NCBI GenBank assembly: GCA_028571685.1
Contig: CM053162.1
Location: 9,676,001-9,740,000 of the forward strand
Length of the DNA stretch: 64,000 bases
Origin: Heterohyrax brucei
Lineage: Eukaryota; Chordata; Mammalia; Hyracoidea; Procaviidae
Direction: 5' to 3'
Every line of letters starts with the position of its first letter. Position 1 is the stretch's first letter. A program made the position numbers and the translations under genes. Positions 33,333 to 45,223 of the stretch are shown one piece after another. The notes under the pieces were generated by a model that made no database searches, had not been told where the DNA came from, and saw nothing but the letters and a program-made list of their open reading frames with translations.

Positions 33333-34065
33333 TTTAAAAGAGCCCTGTTGATATGATAGTAAGGTGTAGGAAGATGAAAAACTTTCCATGGTCCTGTATA
33401 TAGGTCTCAGTCTTTTAGTGGGAATATACCCCTAAACTGTGACCTTTACAGATGTTCTCACCTTTTAGGTGAGACAGGAATGCTGGTAGGGGTAGAATTG
33501 GGTCTTTCCTTTTTTTTTACATCAGTTAGGCTGTGCTAACTAAGCTAGGTTTCCTTGAAGATAGGTAGAGAACAGAATACCCTAGGCCTATTTAAAAATA
33601 CTGTAGTAACTTCACAGTGAGAACTTGGTGAGGTTCCTGAAAGTTTGTGAAAGTGTGGGCACTAACAGTGGGCCCCCTGGGAGTTTTGAACTCTCATGCT
33701 AGTCCACACTCAGGCTCCAGCAGTTTGTCCGTCACAGTTTTTTCCTGTCTTTTCCTGGGTGTAGTGACTTGTGCCCCCAGTAAATGGTTCTCTGACTTAC
33801 CTGTCTCCAGTTTTGTGGCATCAATTTTCTTTGTGACCTCCATTCTCTGATTGGTCTGAGAACTCTTGTTTTAAGTTTGTTCACCTCTTTTCTTGTCTTT
33901 AGGATGGGACTGACAACTTCAAAGCTCTTTTCAGAGAAGAAACTAGAGATCTTATACATTGAGGTTTTTATTGTCAGTTATTAAATTTTTGAAACAGCTT
34001 TAAAATACTCATGCCATGCAGTCACTTGGTTCACTGACTTTGCATATTAGCAGTGAAGCAGAACC
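33333..34065. other. Intronic stretch, partly L1-like
   Basis: No gene is visible. The 33800-33960 part may belong to the 5' end of the old L1 to the left. A T-rich run is at 33510-33520. Confidence 0.35.
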
Positions 34066-34401
34066 TCAAGCAGCTTTGCATTAAAAATCCTGTTTTCTCT
34101 ATTTGGCTTCATCCCCAACAGTTTTACATTAAAATCCTGCTTCCTTGGCTAGGAAGTTATATGTAAACCCCATTCATTGTGCCTGTGTGGTATGATGAAG
34201 AATGTTGTGAATGTATCTTGCATGAACCCCGAGTAACTTTACTCCTCTCCCTCAGGGAGCAATCTTAGTGGTAGGTGGCAACAGTTCCAACTGACTTCTT
34301 TTCCTTGCACAGCAAAATAAAGGTACGTTTCTGCCTTCTCATTTCAGTCTCTCATTTATTGGCCATTATGAGTCATGCTGAGCAAGAACCTGGAATTTCC
34401 A
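34066..34401 (+). mobile_element. Solo LTR fragment, same family as 6101-6433
   Basis: It shares CAGCTTTGCATTAAAAATC, GTAAACCCCATTC and CAACTGACTT with the copy at 6.1 kb, in the same order. The poly(A) signal AATAAA is at 34316-34321. The right end is ACCTGGAATTTCCA. The TATA-like box of the other copy is not evident here. No internal retroviral genes adjoin it. Confidence 0.6.
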
Positions 34402-34545
34402 CTTTGTAACAGCAGAGTTTTGCTCCATCACTGTAGTCAGTTTTAAAACATTTTTGTTAACCTCAGAAAGAAACCTCACACGCCTTTGGCATTACACCAT
34501 AATTCACTTCCACCTCCTTTACCCTGCTCCACCCCCTTATGGCCC

Positions 34546-34705
34546 TAAAACCAAAAAAACCAAACCTACTGCTGTGTAGTCAAGTCTGACTCACAGCTAT
34601 TCTAGGGTCAGAGTATAACAGCCCCATAGAGTCTCCAAGGAGCACCTGGGGTATTTAAACTGCTGACCTTTTGATTAGCAGATGTAGCATTTAATCCAGG
34701 CCTAG
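34546..34705 (-). mobile_element. AfroSINE, antisense
   Basis: CTACTGCTGTGTAGTCAAGT, AACAGCCCCATAGAGTCTCC and AAACTGCTGACCTTTTGATT are present. The reversed head (CCAGGGTTTCC) is mostly lost. It sits just beside the RTE element. Confidence 0.82.
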
Positions 34706-34766
34706 GAAACCATTAATCTGCTGTGATCATTGTGTTGTTGTTAGGTGCCATGGAGTTGGCTCTGAC

Positions 34767-37136
34767 TCAAGTGACCCTGTAAACAACAGAACGAAACACT
34801 GCCCAGTCTCGAACCATGTCCACAGTCCTTTTTATGCTTAAGTCCATTGTTGCGGCCCCTGTGTCACTCCATCTCATCAAGGGTCTTCCTCTTTCTTGCT
34901 GACCCTCCACTCTACCAAGCGTGATGTACTTCTTCAGGGACTGCTGTTTCCTGACAACATGTCCGAAGTAGGTAAGACGCAGTCTTGCCATCTTTGCTTC
35001 CAAGGAGCGCTCTAGTTGTACTTCTTCCGGAACAGAGCTGTTGTTTCTTTCTGTGGTAGATTCAGCATTCTTTTCCAGCACCACAACTCAGTGACATCAG
35101 TTCTTGTTTTCTTTGTTCATTGTCCGGCTTTCTCATGCATATGATGTGACTGAAAATGCCATGACTTGGGTCAGGTGCATTTTAGTATTCAAGGTGATAT
35201 CTTTACTTTTGAATAGTTTAAAGAGATCCTTTGCAGCAGATTTTCCCAGTGCAGTACATCTTTGGATTTCTTAACTGCTGCCTCCATGGTCATTGACTGT
35301 GAGCCCTAGTAAAATACAAATCCTTGACAGCCTCAATCTTTTCTCCATTTATGACAGTGTTGCTCACTGGTCCAGTTGTAAGGATTTTTGTTTTCCTGAT
35401 GTTGAGGTGCAATCCATGCTGAAGGCTGTGGTCCTTGATCTTCATCTGTAAGCGTCTCAAATCTTCTTCACTTTCAGCAAATAAGGTGGTGTGTCATCTT
35501 TGTAACGCAGGTTGTTAATGAGTCATCCTCCAATCCTGATGCCTCGGTCTTCTTTGTATAATTCAGCTTTTTGGATAATTTGCTCTGCATACATATTAAA
35601 AAGGTATGGTGAAAGGATACGTCCCTGGTGCACACCTTTCGTGACTTTGAAGTGTGCAGTGTCCCCTTGTTCTGTTCACACGATGGCCTCTTGAGCCATG
35701 TATAGATTCCTTAAGAGCACGATTATGTGTTCTGGAATTCCCATTCTCTCTAGCATTCACCATAATTTTGTATGATCCATACAGTCAAATGCTTTTGCAT
35801 AGTCAATGAAATACAAACAAACATGTTTCTGGTATTTTGCTTTCAGCCAAGATCCATCTGACATCACTGGTAATATGCCTGGTTCCACATCCTCTTCTGA
35901 ATCTAGCTTAAATTTCTGGCAGTTCCTTGTCAGTAATACTATTGCAGTCACTTTTGAATGATCTTGAGGAAAATTTTACTTGCATGTGATATCAGCAATA
36001 TTGTTTGGTAATTTCCACATTCAGTTGGATCACCTTTGGAATGGGCATAAATAATGGATCTCTTCCAGTCAGTTGGCCAGGCAGCAGTCCTCCAAATTTC
36101 TTGGCATAGGCCATAGACAAGTGAGCACTTCCAGCACTGCATCTGTTTGTTGAAATATCTCAATTGATATGACATTAATTCCTGGAGCCTGTTTTTTGCC
36201 AATGCCTTCAATGAAGTTTCAACATCTTTGTTTAGTACCATTGATTCCTGATGATATGCTAACTCTTGAGATGGCTGAACATTGACAAGTTCTTTCTGGT
36301 ATAATGACTCTCTGTTTCTATCTTCTTTTGATGCTCCCTGACTCATTTAATAGTTTCCCTGTAGAATCCTTCACTATTGATACTCAAGGCTTGAATTTTT
36401 AATTCAGTTCTTTCAGCTTGAGAAATGCAGAACATGTTCTTCTCTTCTGGTTTTCCATTTTCCAGCTCTTTGTGCATGTCATTATAGTACTTTCTTTTGT
36501 CTTCTCAAGTGGCTCTTTGAAATCTTCTGTTTAAATCTTACTTTGTCATTGCTTCCTTTTGCTTTAGCTGCTTGATGTTCAAGAGCAAGTCTCAGAGTCT
36601 CTTCTGACATCCAGTTTGGTCTTTTCTTTCTTTCCTGTGTTTTTAATGACCTCTTGCTCTCTTCATGAAAGATGTCTTTGATGTCATTCCACAGTTTGCC
36701 TGGTCTTCAGTCAGTAGTGATCATCACATCAATTCTGTTCTTGAGATGGTCGTTAAACTCAGGAGAAATATACTCAAGGTCGTGCTTTGACTCTCATGGA
36801 CTTGTTCTGATTTTCTTCAATTTCAGTTTGAATTTGCATGTGAGCCACTGATCTTGTTCTGACTGCTGATATGGAGCTTTTCCATTGTCTTTTTCCACAG
36901 GTGTAGTCATTTTGGATCCTGTGTCTTGCATCTGGTGAGGCCCATGTATACAGTTGCTGTTTGTGTTGGTTAAAAAAGATATTTGCAGTGAAAAAGTTGT
37001 TAGTCTTGCAAAATTCTATCATGTGATCTCCAGCATTATTTCTGTCACCAAGACCATATTTTTCAACAACTGGTCCTTCTTTGTTTCTGACTTTTGCATT
37101 CCAGTCACCAGTAATATCAGTGCATCCTGACTGCAA
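34767..37136 (-). pseudogene. RTE endonuclease/reverse transcriptase pseudogene
   Basis: In coding order: at 37136-36774 the endonuclease has TGDWNAKV, then YGLGDRNNAGDHMIEFC and LYTWASPD. At 36346-35948 the RT N-terminal part has WPTDWKRSIIY and GDPTECGNYQTI. At 35951-35757 an RT core segment has YFIDYAKAFDCMDHTKLW, the conserved D-Y-A-K-A-F-D motif. At 35084-34767 the C-terminus has LRLTYFGHVVRK and GRPLMRWSD. Stops and frameshifts separate the parts, so no protein of useful length can be made. Confidence 0.88.
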
Positions 37137-37318
37137 ATTCAGTCAATTTCAGACTGCAGAAGCTGGTAAGAATCTTCAGTGTCTTCATCTTTGGCCTTAG
37201 TGGTTGGTGTGTAAATTTGAGTAATTGTCATATTAACTGGCCTTCCTTGTAGGCATATGGATGTTATCCTATCACTGAGAGCGTTGTACTTGAAGACAGA
37301 TCTTGAAATGTTCTTTTT

Positions 37319-37587
37319 TTTTCTTTCTTTTTTTTTAATTTAACAAAACTGAGTAAAAATGTACATTCACATATAAATTTACATGCCCCCCTATATGCTG
37401 CTTCCATTGCTCTCCCTGTCTGGTGACTGCACACTTTTCCTCTCTGCTCCATACATGTCTCATCCTCCCAACAGTCTCCTTTCCCCTCCTCTCTGTCCAC
37501 TCCCCTTCCTCCAGCCAGAGGTTGGCAAGATGATATCCTATAGATGTATAGAACCATAAAGTGCTTTCAACATATGGTTACTCTGCA
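37319..37587 (-). mobile_element. 5'-truncated L1 inserted in RTE, perfect 16-bp target duplication
   Basis: TTGAAATGTTCTTTTT occurs at 37303-37318 and again at 37588-37603. Between them are a T-rich reversed poly(A) and about 250 bases of reversed L1 3'UTR (AAATGTACATTCACATATAA, CATAAAGTGC). The exact duplication and the position inside RTE make this a clean order-of-events marker: L1 after RTE. Confidence 0.93.
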
Positions 37588-37714
37588 TTGAAATGTTCTT
37601 TTTGATGATGAATACAACACTGTTTCTTTTCAAGTTTTTGTTGCCAGCGTAGTAGACTATATGATTGTCAAATTCAAAATGGCTAATACTGGTCCTTTTC
37701 GGCTCACTGATGCC

Positions 37715-38085
37715 TAGGATGTCTGGGGACTGTGATCTTGGGGGACATCTAGGTCAGTTGACACAGCTGAGCTTTGTCTTTGTAAGAAAATGGTCTGCGT
37801 CCCAACTTGAAGAGTGGCACCTGGTATATTAAAAGCTAGCAAGTTGCAATCGAAGAAGCATAAATTGATCCCAGTCCAGCTGGAACAGAGGAGAACAAAG
37901 GACATCAAAGACAGGAGGAAAAGGTGAGCCCAGGAGACAGTAAAGGCCAAATGATCCAGAGTCTACACCTGCGTGAGTCCAGAAGAACTAGATAGTGCCT
38001 GGCCACCTCCAGTGTCTGTCTTGAGAAGCAATACAATGTCAGACTCCCTGACGTAGAAGGAGAAAAATAGGGGTGCAGATCTAGG
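37715..38085 (+). mobile_element. L1 3'UTR fragment
   Basis: GGGGGACATCTAGGTCAGTT, TTAAAAGCTAGCAAGTTG and CCAGAAGAACTAGATAGTGC match the 3'UTR at 42060-42330 in the same order. It is followed directly by the start of another L1's ORF2. Confidence 0.75.
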
Positions 38086-38468
38086 ATTCTGTTAAAGGAC
38101 AGCACTGAACACATACCTATCAATAATTACACTGAGTGTAAATGGACTGAATGCTCCAGTAAAGAAACAGTGAGTGACATCCTGGATCTAAAGACACGAT
38201 CTGTCAGTATGTTGTTTAAGAAGAAACATACCTTAGAGTAAAAGATACGAAAAAACTGAAAATAAAGCATGGAAAAATATATACCAAGCTAACAACATAC
38301 AAAGGATAGCAGAAGTGGCAATATTGATCTCAGATAAAATGGACTTCAATGTAAAATTCGTCATCATGGACAAGGATGGTCACTATTACTGAAAAGTTCA
38401 ATACACAAGCAAGACTTAACAATATTAAATATTTATGACTACATTGAAAAATGAGGTAGATCACAGTA

Positions 38469-38954
38469 ATGGTTGGAATCTTCAACGCTCTACTTTCAGT
38501 AATGGACAGATCATCCAGAAAAAAGCTCAGTAAAGATACTGCAGATCTTATTGTGACACTTAACCAACTAGACCTCGTTGACATCTATAGAACTTTTTAC
38601 CCATCAACAAATAAGTACACTTTCTTCTCCAAGACACATGGAACATTTTCCAGAGTAGACCATATGTTAGGACAGAAAGCAAGTCTCAGCAAAATCCAAA
38701 CCATTGAATTGCAAAGTATCTTCTCAGACCATAAAGCCATAGAAGTCAAAATAAGTAGCAGAAAAAACATAGGTAGAAAAGGTAGAAATCTGAACTCATG
38801 GAAACTGAACAACACCTTGCTCAAAAGTCCATGGGTTATCAAAGAAATCAAGGATGAAATAAATTTATGGAATGAAATGAGAATGAAAGCACAACCTACC
38901 AGAACCTGTGGGATATATCAAAAGCAGTGCTCAGAGGTCACTGTATCTCTCTAA
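38469..38954 (+). pseudogene. L1 ORF2 endonuclease fragment
   Basis: 161 codons cover the C-terminal half of the endonuclease and its linker. GTFSRVDHMLG and SIFSDHKAIEVKISS keep the conserved D-H and S-D-H residues. The upstream G-D-F-N motif is altered to V-G-I-F-N at the frame's start. The frame ends prematurely at 38954. Confidence 0.82.
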
Positions 38955-39359
38955 GTGTACGTATCAGGAATAAAGAAAGGGCCCAAACCAAAAGAGGAAC
39001 CCCTTGAGCACCAGATGAAAACAGATCGTAAAGATTAGAGCACAACTAAATGAATTAGAGAATAGAAGAATAATAGAAAAAAGTTAACAAAATGAAAAGC
39101 TGGTTTTTTGAAAAGATCAGGAAAATTTATAAACCACTGACTAAACTTACAAAAGACAAACAGGAGAGGAAACAAATAAGATATGAAATGGAAGTTGTCA
39201 TAACGGACCCGACTGAAATTATAAGTAAAACAGAATACTACGAAAGACTGTACTCTGATTTGAAAACCTAGAGGAAATGGATAAATTCCTAGTCATATCA
39301 CTACCAAAATTTTCCCAAGGAGAAGTAGAATAACTTAATAAATCCATCACAAGAAGAGA

Positions 39360-41010
39360 TTGAAAAGTCATCAGAAAACCGCCAACCGAAAAAGTCCTGC
39401 CCCAGATGGATTCACTGGAGAATTCTACCCAACTTTTAGAGAGGCGTTAACTCCAGTACTACTGAGACTGTTTCAGAGCATAGAAAGGGATGGAATACTC
39501 CTCAGTATATTCTGTGAAGGCAGCATAACCCTGATGCCAAAGCCAGGGAAAGATCCCACAAAAAAAAAAAAAAAAAATTACAGCCGATATCACTCATAAA
39601 CCTAGATGCAAAAATCTTCAGCAAAATCCTAATATAATTCAGCAACAATATCAAAACAATAACTGATCATGACCAAGTTGGATTCGTACCAGGGATGCAA
39701 GGCTGACTCAACATTGGAAGAATAATTAATGTGGTCAACTGCATAAATAGCACAAAAGATAAGAATCACCTGATTTTGTCAGTTGATGCAGAAAAGCATT
39801 TGACAAAGTACAACACCTGTTTGTGGTATAAATGCTCGGCAAAATAGGAATACAGGGGAAATTCCTCAATGCAATAAGGGGCATCTGTGCAAAGCCAAGT
39901 GCTACATCATCCTGAGTGGAGAGAGACTGAAAGAATTTCCCCTTGAGAATGGGAACTACACAAGGATGCCCACTCTCTCTACTTCTATTCCACATAATAC
40001 TAGGGGTTCTACCCAGAGCAGTTAGACAAGACAGAAATAAAGGGCGTCCACATTGGCAAAGAAGTAAAAATCTCCCTGTTTGCAGATGATGTGACTGTAC
40101 GTATAGAGACTCCTAAAGAATCTATAAGTAAGCTGGAACTAATAGGAGAGTTCAGCAGAGTGTCCGAATATGAGATAAATGTAAGTAAATCAGTAGAATT
40201 TCTTTACACCAACAAAGAGACCATCAAAGAAGTCACCAAATCAACATCATTTACTGTAGCTCCCCAAGGAGATAAAATGCCTAGACATAAATCTAATTAG
40301 AGAAGTGAGAGACCTATATAGCCAAGCCAACCAAGTGCCATCGAGTCAGATTCGACTCATGGCAACCTATGTAGAGAGAAGTACAAAACCTTACTGCAAA
40401 AAAACAAAAAGACTTAACACAAATGAAGAAACCCTGCTCATGGATAGGAAGACTTAACATTGTAAAAATGTCTGTTTTACCCAAAGCCATTGATGCGTGC
40501 AGTGCAATCCCAATACAAATTCCAGTGTCATTTTTTAATAAGATGGAGAAACAAATTGCCAACTTTATTTGGAAAGGGAAGAAATCCTGGATATGTAAAG
40601 GACAGCTGAAGAAGAGGAACACATTGGGAGGTCTCACACTACCCTACCTAAGAACCTTTTGTACTGCCACAGTCATCAAAACAGCCTGGTAGTGGTACAA
40701 AATGAGCCACATAGACCAGTGGAACAGAATTGAGACCCCAGAGATGTTGCCATCAGCTTATTAACAGTTGATACTCAATAAGGCCCTAAAATTGTAAACT
40801 GGGGTGGTGTTAACAAATTTATTCATCTGGAAAGAACTGAAACAAGACCCTTGTCTCACACCTTATACAAAAATTAAAATGGATCAAAGACCTAAATATG
40901 AAAAAAATAAAGATCATGCAAGAAAAAAGCAGGATCAACAATGGAAGTTGTGTTACACAGCTAAAACAGACTTCAAAAATCTGAGAAAGCACTTTCAACA
41001 GAAGAAATAA
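39360..41010 (+). pseudogene. L1 ORF2 reverse transcriptase fragment
   Basis: Frames in series show [20 protein letters not shown] and LMPKPGKDP, then the catalytic F-A-D-D at 40079-40090, intact. FFNKMEKQIANFIWKGKKSW follows from about 40530. An A-run at 39560-39578 and many stops break the frame. Confidence 0.82.
40325..40371 (-). mobile_element. AfroSINE/RTE tail scrap in L1
   Basis: AACCAAGTGCCATCGAGTCA and GATTCGACTCATGGCAACC are the reversed shared tail of AfroSINE and RTE. Only about 47 bases are present, so the two cannot be told apart. Confidence 0.7.
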
Positions 41011-44000
41011 TAGATAAGTGGGAACTACTAAGAGTCAAACACTTTTGCTCCTTTAAAGACTTTTTCAAAAGAGTTAAAAGACCACCTACAGAATGGCTTA
41101 AAAATACTTGATAACTACATGTTGGATAAATGTCTGATATCTGTTATCTACAAGGTACTGCAAAATATCAACAGCAAAGAGGTAAATAATCCCATTAAGT
41201 GTTGGCAAAGGAGTTGGACAGACACTTCACTAAAGAAGATATCCAGGCAGCCAAAAGACGCATGAGGAAATGCTCATGATCATGAGCTATTAAAGAAATC
41301 CAAATCGAAACTACGATGAAATAACATCTCACCCCAACAAGGGTGGCCATGAACCAAAAAACACAAAACAACAAATATTGGAGAGGCTACGGAGAATCTG
41401 GAACTCTACTACCCTGCTGTATGGATTGCAAAATAGTGCAACCTCTTTGGAAAGCAATTTGGCACTTCATTAAAAAGCTGGAAGAAGCTATACCATTTGA
41501 TCTAGTAATCCCACTGCTTGGAATATATAGTATAGAAACAAGGGCTGTGATACGAACAAATACAGGCACACAAATGTTTATTGCTGCACAGTCCACAATA
41601 GCAGAAAGATGGAATCAACCCAGATGCCCATCAACAGGTGAATGAATAAACAAACTACAGTGCATATACTAAATGAAACACTCTGCTATGATAAAGAACT
41701 GGGATGATTTTAGGAAGCATCTCATAACCTGGTTTCAACTGAAAGACATTATGCTGAGTAAAACCAGTCAGTGGAGAAAGGGCAAATATTATTGAAAACC
41801 CTACTGTAAGGACTTTATAAGGATAGACTTACATACAGAAGAAAAGACTCTGACATCTGTAAGGGTGGAGAAGGAGGGAGAGGATTGGTCTTAGATTAGT
41901 TGATAGAAATTTGGTTGGTGAAAGCAGTTACAGCACAACAGTCACAGCAGTTAAGTAGATCAACTTAAGTGGATTTCAGCATAAACTGAAAACTCTTCTA
42001 ATCTTAACCCAGTATTGCAAGGATAGATTAACAGGGATGGGCTCTGAGAACCATACTCTAGGGGGACATAGAGGCCAGTTGGTGTAACTAGCCTATTGCT
42101 AAGAGAGTTTTTCTGTACCCATTATTGGTAAGTGGTGTCTGGGATCTTAAAAACTAGGAAGCTGCCATCTGAGGTACACCAAACGATCCCATCTCATTCA
42201 GAACAGATGATGACCAAGAACAGCAAAGACATGAGGTAAAAAGGGCCCAGAAGACAAAAGGACCCATGTGACTGGGAGACTATATCAGCATGTGACCAGA
42301 AGAACCAGATGGTGCCTGGTCACCACTAAAGACAGCCTTGATGGTGCACACAATGTTGAGTTCTTGTAGCATCACAAGAAAAAGAGGTGCAACTCAGGAA
42401 CTCACCTCAACTAAAAGACCGCAATTGATGGTCCAACAGACTGAGGATTCCTCTGGAAGCATGGCCTCTAGACCTGCTACTGCCCCTGTCCAAAAAACAT
42501 GACTGAAGTCAACTCTTCGGACCAAAATGGACTGGACTCAGGAACATAGTGTGGCCATATAGTGTGAATACTTCATGGTTCTGTGCATTTATAGTAATGT
42601 GTCCTACTGGCCTCTTTCTAAGTGGGATAAGAGAGGGTAAAAAGGAGGGGACAGGAGATTGTTAAGAGGATATGACATAGAATGAAATGGAGTAATGTGA
42701 TGTCACTGGTCAGGGAGAGCAGAAGGAGCTGCAGAGGGGTAGACATGGAAATTTAATGTGTATTATACACTTAATCACAATTTAAAAAGACAGCAAATAT
42801 CTACATAGCATCAGCAGAACTCGAAACTACATAAAAAAAACTGTTACTAACACTGAAAAGAGAAATAGACAGTTCCATAAGGTCAGTAGGAGACTTAAGT
42901 ACAACACTTCATCAAGGACAGAACATCTAAAAAGAAACTCAGCAAAGATACTGAAGATCTCAAGGCCACGATCAACCAACTTAACCTCTTAGACATGTGT
43001 ATAACATTCTATCTTACAGCAGCAAAGTATAGTCTTTTCCAGTGCACATGGAACATTCTCCAGAATAGACTGCATTTTATGCCACAAATTAGCCTTTGAT
43101 AAAATCTAAAACAGTGAAAATAATAAAGAAATTTTCTCTGATCGCAGTGCCTTAAAGTAGAAGTCAATAGCAAGAAAAACAAAGGGAGAAAAATCAGAAT
43201 ATATGGAAACTGGATAACACGTCACTTAAAAACAGCTGGGTAATAGGAGAAATCAAAGTAGAAATGAGAAAATTCCTAGAATCAAATGAGAGTAAGAACA
43301 CATCAGTCAGAAATTGTGGGACAAAGGAAAGGCAGTACCTAGAGGTCAATTTATAGTAACAGATGCACACAACAAAAGAAAAGGGACAAAAATCAAAACA
43401 TTAGTCCTGTAACTAGATGAAAGAGAAGAGCAAAAGAAGCCCACAACCACCAGAAGAAAGGAAGTAATAGAACAGAAATAAACAAAAAAAGAGAACAGAA
43501 ACTACAAAGAATCAGTGAAACAAAAATTGGTTTCCTTGAAAGGATCTACAAAATTGACAAACTGTTAGCCAATCCAACAGTAGAAAAACAGAGAAGAAAA
43601 TAAATGATTCTAATAAGAAATGAGATAAGGGGCGTTACAACAGAACCAACTGCAATTAAAAGGATTGTAACAGAGTACTGTGAAGAATTGTGCTCCCATA
43701 TATTTGTAAGCCTGGATGAAATAGACAAATTTGTAGAAACACGTTAACTACCTAAACTAACTGAAACTGAGATCTGAACAGATTTATAACAAGCAAAGAG
43801 ATTGGTGAGGTGATTTTAAAAGAGCTCCCCCAAAATAAAGCATGGGCCCAGGCGGCTTCACTGAACAAAATGCTCAGAGAAGACTCTTAGACTATGAAAA
43901 GGGAATGAATACTCCTGAGTTCATTCTCTGAAGCCACTGGGACCCTTATATTAAAGCCAGGCAAAGACAGCGAGGTGGGTGGTGGGGGGGAAGTTACTCA

Positions 44001-44405
44001 CCAGTATCAGTTATGAATATAAATGCAACAGTTCTCAACAATATGTAGACAGTAAAAGTCAGCAGTGTATCAAAAAAAAAAAAATACACCACTGCAATGT
44101 GGAATTCATAGCATTAGGAAATCAATCAGACAACATAATCCACTACATTTAGAACATTTAGAACATGGAGCAAAAGAGAAGAACTATATTATTGTCTCCT
44201 GTGCAAAAAACAGACAGTTGGTAAGTTCAGCGCTCATTCATGACTTTAAAAAAAAGCTCATAATAAAATAGGAATAGAAGGGAAATCTCTCAACATAGTA
44301 AAAGGCAACCATACAAAACCAAACACTAACTTCATTCTCGGTGGCAAAGGGCTGAAAACAGGCAAAAGACAGAGATGCCCTTCATTACCACTCCTACTTA
44401 ACACT

Positions 44406-44554
44406 GGGAAACACTGGTGGAACAGTGGTTAAGTGTTATGGCTGATAACCAAAAGATCAGCAGTTCAAATCCACTAGGTGCTCCTCTGCAGGGCAGTTCT
44501 GCCCTGTCCTGTAGGGTCTTGATGTATCAGAATCAACTTGACAGCAAAAGTTTG
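44406..44554 (+). mobile_element. AfroSINE with 9-bp near-exact target duplication
   Basis: GGGAAACACTGGTGGAACAG is the head; AAGATCAGCAGTTCAAATCC and TCCTGTAGGGTCTTGATG follow. Flanks are CTTAACACT at 44397-44405 and CTTAACATT at 44555-44563. Confidence 0.88.
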
Positions 44555-44671
44555 CTTAACATTGTGCTGAGAATCCTAGCTAGAACAGTAAAGCAAGTAA
44601 AAGAAATAAAGGATGTACAAATTGGAAAGGAAGAAGTAAAACTAGCCCTTTTACAGATGATTTAATGGTAT

Positions 44672-44822
44672 ACGTGCCAGAATGCACTGGTCTCAAGTGA
44701 ATGCCAACTCATAGTGACCCTAAAGGACAGAACAGAACAGCTCCATAGAGTTTCCAAGGAGCTCCTGGTAGATTTAAACTGCTGACCCTTTGGTTAGCAG
44801 ACATAGTAGTTCACTAGCCCCA
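44672..44822 (-). mobile_element. AfroSINE, antisense
   Basis: GTGCCAGAATGCACTGGTCT is a diverged reversed tail. CTCATAGTGACCCTAAAGGA, CTCCATAGAGTTTCCAAGGA and AAACTGCTGACCCTTTGG follow. Confidence 0.85.
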
Positions 44823-45223
44823 AGACGACAGCTGTAACTAATAGAAAGTTTCAGCAGAAATAGCTGAAACTTTCAAGGTCAGCATGCAAAAATCTGTTGG
44901 GTTCCATTATATGCCAATGAAGCAAACTTAAAAAAGAAAATCAGAAAAACAATATCACTTACAATAGACCCTAAAAAGATAAAATACTTAGAAAAGAATC
45001 TAACCAAGGACATAAAAGAGTGGTACAAGGAAAACTAGAAAACACTGCACAAGAAACTGAAAGAGACCGGTGTAAACAGAAAAACCTACAGTGCTTATGG
45101 GTAGGAAGACTTGACCGTGTGACAGTATCACTTCTAACCCAAACCGTCTACAGCTACTATTGCAGTCTTCGTCTAAATACCAGCAGCATTCATTAACAAG
45201 ATGAAGATGAAGAATCACCAACT

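Larger units (their letters stand above)
34731..37712 (-). mobile_element. RTE (BovB-clade) LINE, nearly complete, dead
   Basis: The 3' end is on the left (GTTGTTGTTAGGTGCCATGG). Reading the - strand gives an endonuclease region, then a reverse transcriptase, then the RTE C-terminus. Excluding the nested L1 piece (37319-37587) and one copy of its target duplication, about 2.7 kb remain, against about 3.2 kb for a full BovB element. It belongs to the afrotherian RTE family rather than to L1. Frames are broken throughout. Confidence 0.9.
38088..42785 (+). mobile_element. L1 LINE lacking 5'UTR and ORF1
   Basis: It begins at the ORF2 start (CACTGAACACATACCTATCA). It continues through endonuclease, reverse transcriptase and C-terminal parts to about 41830. 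A 3'UTR of about 0.95 kb ends CACTTAATCACAATTTAAAA. Apart from a short SINE scrap at 40325-40371 it is continuous, so this is a 5'-truncated copy of about 4.7 kb in the sense direction of the presumed gene. Confidence 0.88.

Noticed and set aside
35757..36346. Reverse-transcriptase-like frames as a domesticated gene
   Set aside because: The D-Y-A-K-A-F-D motif and flanking frames are in the expected RTE order but separated by stops and frameshifts, so it is an ordinary dead element.
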